Assembly (NCBI GenBank): GCA_002348345.1 | Contig: DEAY01000205.1 | Location: forward strand, 1-10,684 | Direction: 5' to 3' | Source: Verrucomicrobia bacterium UBA2970 | Lineage (GTDB): Bacteria > Verrucomicrobiota > Verrucomicrobiia > Limisphaerales > AAA164-E04 | DNA: 10,684 nucleotides | In this document: positions 1 through 6,442 of the stretch, one piece after another | Numbering within the stretch: position 1 is the first letter of the stretch | Layout: every line of letters starts with the position of its first letter | The notes under the pieces: model-generated | Databases searched by the model: none | What the model saw: only the letters and a program-made list of their open reading frames with translations | Told to the model about the DNA's origin: nothing | Position numbers and translations under genes: made by a program

Positions 1-418
1 TGATATCCCACAGCGCCATATCGAGCCCACTCAGCGCGTTATTCAGAACGGGTCCATTTCGCCAGTAGGAACTCGTGTAGGCGTTCTGCCAAAGATCTTC
101 GATGTTGTCGACATCGCGACCGCGAGCAAAGGGATCGAGATACTCATCGACCGCCGTCACCACAGGAAGGGGACGTTGGTTGTAGGTAGCGCATCCAATT
201 CCGTAGAGGCCGGGTTCACTCGTCTCCACCTTGACCACGACCAGTCGAGCACCCTGCGGCCGCGTCTTGATCGCCCGGACCTTGGTGATTTTGAGCGGCG
301 CTAATCCGCGCGTGGCGCTGGCGTAGGTTTGCGCCAACGCGTCATTGGGCTTCGCCAAAGCCGCCAGGGTACCGGCCGCACCAAGCCCCATCCCCCTCAA
401 AGCATCTCTACGGTTCAT
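1..418 (-). CDS. Enolase-superfamily protein, mannonate dehydratase/RspA type, Tat-exported (partial, N-terminus only)
   Basis: The reading frame starts at ATG 418-416 and stays open to the window edge, giving 139 residues. It opens with MNRRDALRGMGLGAAGTLAAL, a twin-arginine (Asn-Arg-Arg-Asp) followed by a Gly/Ala/Leu-rich stretch, so Tat export to the periplasm is likely. Residues from about 42 onward match the capping domain of the mandelate racemase/muconate lactonizing group: KITKVRAIKTRP, then VVKVETSEPGLYGIG, then a block containing DVDNIEDLWQ, YWRNGP and finally SGLDMALWDI, which is the family's conserved helix. That pattern is closest to the RspA/D-mannonate dehydratase branch, which dehydrates sugar acids using a metal. 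The metal ligands and catalytic residues lie beyond the window, so activity and substrate cannot be judged. It overlaps the upstream propeller gene by 11 bases. GAGGA ends 7 bases before the ATG, so translation is probably coupled. Confidence 0.85.
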   Translation of the reverse strand, partial: MNRRDALRGMGLGAAGTLAALAKPNDALAQTYASATRGLAPLKITKVRAIKTRPQGARLVVVKVETSEPGLYGIGCATYNQRPLPVVTAVDEYLDPFARGRDVDNIEDLWQNAYTSSYWRNGPVLNNALSGLDMALWDI

Positions 419-1607
419 CTTTTTGTCCTCGAGAAAACCAAGCCTTCGGTTCTTCCAAGCCCGCCGGAGCAGCCCGCAACGAAGAAGGCATCCCCGGAAC
501 CTCAATCCTCAACCCGGTATCCTGCAACCGGCGGCGCTTGACCTCAAACACCCAGATCGCCCGAGCAGGGTGACTTTGCACCAGCAGATAATCCCCGTCA
601 GAGGTAAACGCAACGCCCTCTGGAATGGGACCCACTGGCACCGTTTGCTCGATTTCCACACTCGTCCCCTTCCGAGACATCAGGACAACGGATCCGGCAT
701 CCGTTCGATGGGGATCTCCTGGAGGCAGATTCGACCCAGCCATCAGGACCGCCGCGATCAACTTGCCATCCGGACTCACCTCGATGGATTCCGGCACCGC
801 ACCGATTGCCAAATAATTGACACTCCGAATGGGATCTGATTCTAAGTCCACCACCGTCAAGGCATCGGAGTCGATTGCACTGCCAAATCCTTGTCCCGCC
901 GTCAGACCGACCTCCCCATCCGGGGTAATCACCACCCGGTAGGGCTTTCCGTAAACCGAGATCTTGCGATCGGTCAATTGGACTTCGCCCTTGTCGATCG
1001 CCAGGACCGCCAGATATCCCCCTTGTTGCACGCTGGCCAGGGCCAGATGACCGTTCGGGTGGATCGCCACATCGGAGACATTCAACTCGGGAGCACAGAC
1101 GGTCACATTTTGGGCGAGGGACACCGATTTTCCCTCGATGTGGAGAACTGACACCGTCCCCGCAGCCCGGTTCGCCACCAAGGCATAGGAACCATCGGCC
1201 GAAATACTCAGGCCGGAAGGCTGCAAATCAGCCTTCACCGTCATCACCCGAGGGGGACTGGCGGCCAAGTCAAGCACGTGAACGTGATCCTCCGGCACGT
1301 ATTGGGTGGGATCGTCAGGGTCAATCTTGAGCGAATTGGCGATCAAGGCGAGCTCCCCGTCAGGAGAAATGGCGATGTTGGACGGGGGCCCAATGACCGA
1401 ATTGGCAATACCGTAAAGATGATCGACCTTAGGCGGAAAATCAGAGAAATCGATTAGAGACAGCGAATCGGCCTCGGCCCCTGGAACCACCTCCGGCGTT
1501 CCCGAAGTGAGATCGATTTTGTTCTCGTTCCCCGAAATCACCAACTGCGCCCAGCTCGTTCCCAGCAGGGCAAACAGACCTCCCAAGCAAACCATTCGTT
1601 TCATCAT
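408..1607 (-). CDS. Secreted beta-propeller protein (YncE/6-phosphogluconolactonase-like repeats)
   Basis: This 399-residue protein starts with a signal peptide (MMKRMVCLGGLFALLGTSWA, cleavage likely after Ala20), so it should be periplasmic or extracellular. At least six repeated blade segments share the form Pro-x-x-[Ile/Val]-x-[Ile/Val]-[Ser/Thr]-[Pro/Ala]-[Asp/Asn]-Gly-x-x-x-x-x-[Ala/Val]. They lie near residues 75-91, 130-146, 177-192, 222-237, 272-287 and 329-344. This is the usual pattern of YVTN/YncE and lactonase-like seven-bladed propellers. No catalytic residues can be assigned from the sequence alone. Its stop codon lies inside the start of the next gene, a Tat-type enolase-superfamily protein, so the two probably form an operon. 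A sugar-lactone or sugar-acid role is possible but is inferred only from that neighbour and the fold. The first two codons are both ATG, and neither has a clear ribosome binding site. Confidence 0.85.
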   Translation of the reverse strand: MMKRMVCLGGLFALLGTSWAQLVISGNENKIDLTSGTPEVVPGAEADSLSLIDFSDFPPKVDHLYGIANSVIGPPSNIAISPDGELALIANSLKIDPDDPTQYVPEDHVHVLDLAASPPRVMTVKADLQPSGLSISADGSYALVANRAAGTVSVLHIEGKSVSLAQNVTVCAPELNVSDVAIHPNGHLALASVQQGGYLAVLAIDKGEVQLTDRKISVYGKPYRVVITPDGEVGLTAGQGFGSAIDSDALTVVDLESDPIRSVNYLAIGAVPESIEVSPDGKLIAAVLMAGSNLPPGDPHRTDAGSVVLMSRKGTSVEIEQTVPVGPIPEGVAFTSDGDYLLVQSHPARAIWVFEVKRRRLQDTGLRIEVPGMPSSLRAAPAGLEEPKAWFSRGQKDEP

Positions 1608-1730
1608 CGGTTCAAGATACGCTCGTCAAGACAAAGCTCTTCTCCCAGACGTAGAATCCCCCCCACTAAGCTCCCCTCGAAGAATAAAATCAACCTGAAA
1701 CTGAATCGAAACAAGCGCATCCTCTTTGGG

Positions 1731-1749
1731 AATCAATGGGTCATTGATT
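1731..1749. repeat. Short inverted repeat, possible operator or hairpin
   Basis: AATCAAT and ATTGATT form a perfect 7-base inverted repeat around a 5-base centre (gggtc). It lies about 125 bases upstream of the minus-strand propeller gene. A regulator-binding role is possible, but there is no other support, and an AT-rich repeat of this size can arise by chance. Confidence 0.25.
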
Positions 1750-1863
1750 GCAACGCAAACCCTTTCGCCAACCATCCCTCGCGAAATGCCTCCGATTAAG
1801 GCGAGAGGGAGAGCCCATCGCTCGCGTCCCAACAGCCTGAGGAATCCTCCACCTAATGACGCA

Positions 1864-2286
1864 CTAGGTCGCACGGGCCGCCATCAAGAGGGGCTCCTCG
1901 GATCGCAGCCTTGGAGCATGGGCAACCCAGCCGCTAGATGGGACGCCCCGCCAGGCGCGAGAACTGACCGTGGTCGAGCCGCACTCGAAATAACCTCTTA
2001 CCATCCCCGAAGGCGCCGGCTCGAAACTCGTTTCATCCCCGAACCACACCCACCTGAGACAACGGGAGGTCGAGGCCAAATCGGAGGTTCCGGAAATCAT
2101 CCCAGCCAGAGGGTCCAATCCCTTCTGAAGGTCGACTTGGATCACCCCCTGCCCACGATTGGGATCGAAGGGGAATCCATATCCCTTTCCCTTGTCAAAT
2201 CGTCGCGTATCACTCCCCAAGGCAACTTCCCGCAGAAAGTCTCTTCCATCCACTTCATGATCGACCCAGCTGGCATCCACCTCCAT
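1864..2286 (-). CDS. Doubtful hypothetical ORF, possibly a decayed gene
   Basis: From ATG 2286-2284 this frame gives 140 residues and ends at a TAG at 1866-1864. The first half reads like a soluble acidic protein, with MEVDASWVDHEVDGRDFLRE near the start and YGFPFDPNRGQGVIQVDL further on. The second half, rich in Ser, Arg and Trp, does not read like a folded domain. I do not recognise a family. There is no ribosome binding site before the ATG. An upstream in-frame TTG at 2343 would lengthen it to 159 residues. It could be a real small protein, a decayed gene whose end has shifted frame, or chance. The plus strand over the same bases shows nothing better. Confidence 0.2.
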   Translation of the reverse strand: MEVDASWVDHEVDGRDFLREVALGSDTRRFDKGKGYGFPFDPNRGQGVIQVDLQKGLDPLAGMISGTSDLASTSRCLRWVWFGDETSFEPAPSGMVRGYFECGSTTVSSRAWRGVPSSGWVAHAPRLRSEEPLLMAARAT

Positions 2287-2434
2287 CAACGAGAAGTTAG
2301 AAAACTTCCATCTAACAAATGGCGTCATTGGCCAATGCTTCAAAGCCGAAGTCCCGAATCGTTGCCAGCAACCATCGTGGAATATGCTTGCCTTTTGAAG
2401 TCAGACCACGCCTACTCGGATGATCCCTAGAACC

Positions 2435-2450
2435 CCGGAGTCTTCTCCGG
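2435..2450. repeat. Small tetraloop hairpin upstream of the CBM9 gene
   Basis: CCGGAG and CTCCGG form a perfect 6-bp stem around tctt, about 55 bases before the CBM9 gene start. No T-run follows on either strand, so it is not a good terminator. It could be a leader hairpin or chance. Confidence 0.25.
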
Positions 2451-2503
2451 TGCCGGTCGTGATTAGACGAGCAACCAATAGACCTTAGAACTTCCCCTGT
2501 AAC

Positions 2504-4126
2504 ATGAGTATTCGACTGAGATTCACCCTCTTCCTCTTCGCGATGAGCGGCCCGCTTGCCGGCTTCGCGGAATCCCTCGATCCCACAAAAACCCGCTACT
2601 CGCTGCCCTTGCCCGAACCCCCCACCATTGACGGGGTCATTGATCTGGATTCTGAGTCTTGGGTCTGGGCCGGAGGCGCCGCCGGAGGCGGAGGGAATTG
2701 GCGGGTGACGGTGGATGATGGCTTGGAAGATTTTATCCGTGGCGGTCAACTGGGAGGCGGCGAAGCCCCCTTCGACAACGAGGACCTCAGCTTCCGGTTC
2801 TTTGTCGGCCACGATAGCGACAACCTCTACATCGGCGTCCGGCTCACCGACTTTGATCCGGGGGACGATTCCGCGGATGCCGAATCGGAAAACGGACAGA
2901 CCTGGCAAGACGACAGCGTGGAGGTGTTCATTGACGGCGACAATAGCAACTTCGCCGAAAGAGACACCACGGGTTCCAATCCGGAGATCGTCGACACCGG
3001 GGGGCAATTCGTCATTACCTACAACAATGCCTACCGACAAGCCGAGGCCGGCAATCCGGGCTATGGCCCGGAAGAGGCCTGGTACGCCCGCGCCGACTTC
3101 AATGACACGGATACCGGGTGGGACGCGGAATTTCGGATTTCGCTCGATGCCATCGGCAACCCCAAACCCGGAGACGTCATCGGATTCAGCATCGCCGTCA
3201 ATGACGACGACGACGGCGGCCCGCGGGAACGTCAAGTGATCTGGGCGGGTGAGGCCCATGTCGAAGCCAGCTACGGCAACCTGGTGATCGGCGGAAAGCA
3301 GTTGACCGCGCCTAAAGCCGCCGCCCCGACCATTGACGGGATTTTGGGTGCCGACGAGTATGCAGGAGCCACGCCCGTCGTCGTCGACGGGCATACCGGG
3401 GTCTACAACATTCCTTCCGGAGACGACACTTGGGAAGAGGGCGATCACAGTTACACCTACTGGGTGACCCACGACGATGAGGCGGTCTATATCGGGGTGG
3501 ATGTGACCGATGATGAAATCTTTACCGACACCGCCGAAGCTGGATCCGAGGATGGACAGACCTGGGTCGACGACAGTATCGAGATCTTCTTCGATCCCGA
3601 TGAAAGCAACGACGCGGGTCGGGGAGGACAGAACTTTGAAGGTCAATACGTCTTCACCCCCAACGGCGCCAGGCGGGATAACGAGGCCAATAATCCCACC
3701 TTCGGAAAGGATGCCGACTGGTTCGCCGAGACCCAAGAAACCGACAAGGGTTATGTCATCGAATTCAAGGTCAAGAAATCCGCTCTCCTCAGCCCGGAAG
3801 ACGGGAGCACCCTGGGATTCAACGTCGCCCTCAACGATGACGACGGCACCGGGCGCAAGGCCCAACTCAATTGGAGCGGTCGTCCCCACTCCGAGTTCAC
3901 CTATGGAAAACTCACACTCAGCGCCAATCCAGCCGGTGATGGAGATAGCGCTCCGGCGGTGGGAGGAAGCATTTGGATTTCACAATCGGGTGGTCAGGTG
4001 ACGCTCGAGTGGACCGGATCTCTGGAAAGTGCCAATTCCCTTTCGGGCCCCTGGAGCAGCGTTGGCGGTAGTAGTCCAATGAAGGTTTCAGCGGATGCCC
4101 AACAAAGGTTCTATCGGGTCCGATGA
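2504..4126 (+). CDS. Secreted tandem CBM9-like protein with verrucomicrobial-type C-terminal module
   Basis: This is a 540-residue exported protein. Residues 1-22 form a signal peptide (cleavage likely after GFA). Two homologous CBM9-like beta-sandwich modules follow, at about 40-262 and 275-473. Each starts with Pro-Thr-Ile-Asp-Gly. Each has a central block (ENGQTWQDDSVEVFID at 129-144, EDGQTWVDDSIEIFFD at 349-364), an Asp-rich loop (GFSIAVNDDDD, GFNVALNDDD) and an ending of YGxLx[Ile/Leu]. CBM9 domains bind sugar-chain ends and are often joined to glycoside hydrolases, but no catalytic domain is present here. Many Asp residues suggest bound calcium. After a linker (about 474-488) comes a C-terminal module with LEWTGSLESA, GPWSS and a final FYRVR, a type I associate with verrucomicrobial exoproteins. 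No clear ribosome binding site precedes the ATG. Its substrate is unknown, and DOMON-type relatives that bind other ligands cannot be excluded. Confidence 0.85.
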   Translation: MSIRLRFTLFLFAMSGPLAGFAESLDPTKTRYSLPLPEPPTIDGVIDLDSESWVWAGGAAGGGGNWRVTVDDGLEDFIRGGQLGGGEAPFDNEDLSFRFFVGHDSDNLYIGVRLTDFDPGDDSADAESENGQTWQDDSVEVFIDGDNSNFAERDTTGSNPEIVDTGGQFVITYNNAYRQAEAGNPGYGPEEAWYARADFNDTDTGWDAEFRISLDAIGNPKPGDVIGFSIAVNDDDDGGPRERQVIWAGEAHVEASYGNLVIGGKQLTAPKAAAPTIDGILGADEYAGATPVVVDGHTGVYNIPSGDDTWEEGDHSYTYWVTHDDEAVYIGVDVTDDEIFTDTAEAGSEDGQTWVDDSIEIFFDPDESNDAGRGGQNFEGQYVFTPNGARRDNEANNPTFGKDADWFAETQETDKGYVIEFKVKKSALLSPEDGSTLGFNVALNDDDGTGRKAQLNWSGRPHSEFTYGKLTLSANPAGDGDSAPAVGGSIWISQSGGQVTLEWTGSLESANSLSGPWSSVGGSSPMKVSADAQQRFYRVR

Positions 4127-4168
4127 CCAATTAGCGGAGGCCCAACAACGGCTCGATAAGCTCTTTTC

Positions 4169-4196
4169 AAAAAACAACGACAACACCTGCGTCGTT
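4169..4196 (-). terminator. Possible weak minus-strand terminator
   Basis: Read on the minus strand, AACGAC (4196-4191), a 9-base loop and GTCGTT (4181-4176) form a 6-bp stem, followed by GTTTTTT down to 4169. This is the layout of a rho-independent terminator for transcripts coming from the penicillin-binding protein direction. The stem is short and only half GC, so the call is tentative. Confidence 0.35.
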
Positions 4197-4246
4197 CTGC
4201 AGCAGACCTCTTTAGTGACGATCTAAATCGGCTCTAAGGTCTGTGA

Positions 4247-4462
4247 ACCGGCTGTGTAGCAGAAACCCAATGTGTCCTGGGACACGAGGCAATCGGGCAC
4301 CCCGACGGATTGGTCCGAGGCTGGCTTGACCGAAAAGTCGCTTTGCCGACGGCAGCCCTGGGCAAGAAGGTCATCATCGAATTTCGTTTTGTGAGCGACA
4401 CCTTCAACGAATGTGGTCAAGGGGGGTGGTACATCGATGACGTCATGGTCACGACGGACTAA
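4247..4462 (+). pseudogene. C-terminal remnant of a secreted beta-sandwich (MAM/adhesin-like) protein
   Basis: An open frame bounded by TGA at 4244-4246 and TAA at 4460-4462 encodes 71 residues with no plausible ATG near its beginning. Its second half, GKKVIIEFRFVSDT followed by CGQGGWYIDDVMVTTD, is the typical last two strands of extracellular jelly-roll domains. These proteins have Gly-Lys-x-[Val/Leu]-x-[Ile/Leu]-x-[Phe/Tyr]-x-Phe followed by Gly-Trp-Tyr-Ile-Asp-Asp-Val, and this is a common ending of secreted bacterial proteins. Only this end remains. The 120 bases upstream to the CBM9 gene show no continuation in any frame I could read. A palindrome 23 bases after the stop could be its original terminator. 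I infer a truncated or decayed gene left by deletion or rearrangement. A frameshift artefact is the alternative. Confidence 0.6.
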
Positions 4463-4479
4463 CCAAAACGCCGAATCAT

Positions 4480-4602
4480 TCACGATGGCTCTGACTCATC
4501 CCGATAGGTCAGAGCCATTTCATTGACCAGGCATTGAAAAGACCACACCTCGGGCTCCAGTCCCTTTCCCTCCCTCGCCACTGTCTCGCGCCATCGCGCC
4601 AT
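4480..4602 (-). CDS. Possible 40-residue small protein
   Basis: ATG 4602-4600 begins a 40-codon frame ending at TGA 4482-4480. Its start reads MARWRETVAREG and its end reads LVNEMALTYRDESEPS. It is a charged, probably helical peptide with no membrane segment and no family I recognise. Support comes from a GGAGG ribosome binding site 5 bases before the ATG, which is unusually good for this window, and from a high GC third-position pattern like the real genes. It lies 120 bases downstream of the penicillin-binding protein on the same strand. In-frame sequence without a stop continues upstream to about 4680, so a longer GTG-started form is possible. Against it, a perfect 11-bp palindrome lies inside its last codons, which is odd for coding DNA. 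The peptide could be a gene remnant. Confidence 0.35.
   Translation of the reverse strand: MARWRETVAREGKGLEPEVWSFQCLVNEMALTYRDESEPS
4485..4525 (+). terminator. Strong hairpin, likely terminator of the plus-strand remnant
   Basis: ATGGCTCTGAC (4485-4495) and GTCAGAGCCAT (4508-4518) are exact reverse complements, an 11-bp stem with a 12-base loop. On the plus strand it is followed by tttcatt, a weak U-tract. It starts 23 bases after the stop of the remnant at 4460-4462, between convergent transcription units. It also overlaps the end of a possible small minus-strand ORF. Confidence 0.55.
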
Positions 4603-4722
4603 GACCGCCTCCACCGCGACGACCGGGACGGGGGACAACCGATTCGCCACATAACCCGAACGATGCCCACCGGTTTGAACTCAGATCCACCGTTCCTCGA
4701 AACGCAGCCCACCCACCCTTCG

Positions 4723-6399
4723 TCAGCCTTGTTCCGCCGGGACTTGAATGAGGCCTAGGCGCCCTGCCTCTTCGATGATCCCCATCGCCACCGGGAGCGC
4801 GGTGGCGGATCCGTAGCCGCCATGCTCAACGACCACGCAAACCACAAACTGGGGCAACTCGAAGTGGAAATAGCCCGTAAACCAGGAATGGGATGGGCCC
4901 CGGCCATTCTCGGCCGTCCCCGTTTTCCCCGCAAGCGCCCATCGAAGTTGGGCTGCTCGTTTGGCCGTGCCATCGGTCACCACTCTCCGCAGAAGCACCG
5001 CCAATTTGTCAGCTGTGGCCGCTGCCATGAATCGTCCCCTTGACTTTGGTTCCTGACGGGCAAGGAGCCGGGGCGAGGGTGCCACTCCCGAATTGGCCAC
5101 CGCTGCAGTGATCAAGGCCATTTGCAATGGAGTGGCGGTCACCTGTCCCTGCCCGATACCCATCTGGGCCAATCCGTATTGATCCCTCGGTGCGAGGCGC
5201 GGCAGTTGGCTCGGCGCAGCCTCGATCGTCCCGTCCGCCCCCTCAAGGACGGTAATGCCCTGGTTGAATCCCATCCGCTCCCCGATGCTCTGAAACCCAG
5301 CGTGGCCCAGACGAACCCCAAGGGAGGCAAAGTAGACATTCGATGATTCCGCCATGGCCGTTCCCATGCCAATCTTTCCGTAACCTCCCCACGTTCGATT
5401 CTGTTTGCGACGTTCATAATACACATGGTCCCGGATGGGCTTCACCCCCGAGGACGTCGCCACGCCGCGACCACATTCGATCACGTCCGGCAATCCTCGC
5501 TCCATGGCTGCCGCACCAACCGCAACCTTGAACGTGGACCCAGGAGGATAGAGGCCTCGCAAGGCCCGATTTAGCAGGGGGGCTTGGCGACCCGAGCTGG
5601 TAAAAAGCCGGCCATCCAACTGATGGGGATCAAAGGAAGGACGGCTGCAGACCACATACAAGGCCCCCGAACGAACCCCCATCACGATCACGGCGCCAGT
5701 TCTCCGGCCAAGGAGTTCATAGGCCTTGGATTGTAACCGGGCATCCAGGGTCAACCTCAAGTCCTTCCCCCCGGCCGACTTGTTTTGGGTTAGAATGCTT
5801 TTTCCCAATTGTTCCCAGTCCTCGACGGACTCGGCCCGCGTCCCCGCCAAAGAACCCTCTAGGGCCTTTTCAATCCCGTTGAGCCCGTAGACCGGGTGAA
5901 GATAGCCGACCACGTGCGACGCCTTCGCTCCCAGTGGATAGCGTCGCTCCACCCCTTTCTTCCCCCGGCGGTTCTCGGCCAGAACCTTTCCATTTCGATC
6001 CAGGATCCGTCCACGATTCAACTGATGCGCCGGATTGAAGAGCCGCCGGTCATAGCGCTTCATGAAGGAAACGAACTCGGGTCGAAGCACCCCCATCAAA
6101 TGCCAGGTGGATTGGTACAACAAGGTTCCAGCGAAGAGCAGACAGACGACAAAATAAAGGAAGCCCAGGTAATGAACCGGCTTGCCCGCACGTCGTTTCT
6201 TCGGGGCGACGAATTGAATTCGCCTCGTCATCCTCAGAAGCCATAGCACACGAAACGCTGCCAAAAAGAAGAGAATCTGAAGGCCCACCAGAAGCTTTGC
6301 CTGCGTTCCGGCATCGAGCCCGCTTAAGCCCTCGCTTACCACGGCGATCATCTCCTCTATCATAACAGAGGAACCGTGAATCGGCTGCAAAAATAGCAT
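4723..6399 (-). CDS. Class B penicillin-binding protein (peptidoglycan D,D-transpeptidase)
   Basis: This 558-residue protein would cross-link peptidoglycan stem peptides on the outer face of the inner membrane. All three active-site motifs are present: Ser-Thr-Phe-Lys at 288-291 (within YPPGSTFKV), Ser-Ser-Asn at 352-354 and Lys-Thr-Gly at 492-494 (within AGKTGTAE). The class B signature RGRILDRNGKVLAEN lies at 129-143. There is no glycosyltransferase domain. Two hydrophobic helices occur near 37-56 and 79-97, separated by a very basic loop (RRIQ...PKKRRAGK). This differs from the usual single helix and suggests a cytoplasmic loop with both ends outside. Compact architecture and motif spacing resemble the PbpA/FtsI/PBP2 group, and the exact role (elongation or division) cannot be told. 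The start is uncertain: ATG at 6399, 6363 and 6351 are all possible, and none has an ideally spaced ribosome binding site. It lies 43 bases after the MFS gene and is probably co-transcribed. Confidence 0.9.
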   Translation of the reverse strand: MLFLQPIHGSSVMIEEMIAVVSEGLSGLDAGTQAKLLVGLQILFFLAAFRVLWLLRMTRRIQFVAPKKRRAGKPVHYLGFLYFVVCLLFAGTLLYQSTWHLMGVLRPEFVSFMKRYDRRLFNPAHQLNRGRILDRNGKVLAENRRGKKGVERRYPLGAKASHVVGYLHPVYGLNGIEKALEGSLAGTRAESVEDWEQLGKSILTQNKSAGGKDLRLTLDARLQSKAYELLGRRTGAVIVMGVRSGALYVVCSRPSFDPHQLDGRLFTSSGRQAPLLNRALRGLYPPGSTFKVAVGAAAMERGLPDVIECGRGVATSSGVKPIRDHVYYERRKQNRTWGGYGKIGMGTAMAESSNVYFASLGVRLGHAGFQSIGERMGFNQGITVLEGADGTIEAAPSQLPRLAPRDQYGLAQMGIGQGQVTATPLQMALITAAVANSGVAPSPRLLARQEPKSRGRFMAAATADKLAVLLRRVVTDGTAKRAAQLRWALAGKTGTAENGRGPSHSWFTGYFHFELPQFVVCVVVEHGGYGSATALPVAMGIIEEAGRLGLIQVPAEQG

Positions 6400-6442
6400 A
6401 GAATCAGCACCGGAAACCCCAATCGCTTCTCCCCCATGCTTT

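Larger units (their letters stand above)
1608..2503. other. About 900-bp stretch without a convincing gene
   Basis: No frame here shows a recognisable family. The plus-strand open frame at 1726-2430 is rich in Arg, Pro and Ser and looks like a shadow. The minus frame from a GTG at 1874 down to 1626 uses many A/T third positions, unlike the neighbouring genes. A minus-strand frame at 1864-2286 is the only one that looks partly protein-like and is listed separately. The stretch separates the divergent propeller gene (minus) and CBM9 gene (plus), so promoters for both should lie in it. I could not identify consensus promoter boxes. It may contain decayed coding sequence. Confidence 0.5.

Noticed and set aside
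1626..1874. 82-residue minus-strand frame starting with GTG
   Set aside because: Third positions are often A or T, unlike the neighbouring genes, there is no ribosome binding site, and no family is recognisable.
1726..2430. 234-residue plus-strand open frame
   Set aside because: Arg/Pro/Ser-rich composition without any recognisable motif, typical of a shadow frame in GC-rich DNA.
2312..3889. 525-residue open frame on the minus strand
   Set aside because: It lies antisense to the CBM9 gene, is made of low-complexity Val/Gly/Asp-rich sequence mirroring the Asp- and Gly-rich codons of that gene, and shows no family features or signal peptide.
4223..4483. 86-residue minus-strand frame
   Set aside because: It is antisense to the exoprotein remnant, whose plus-strand frame has a clear domain ending; the minus frame has none.
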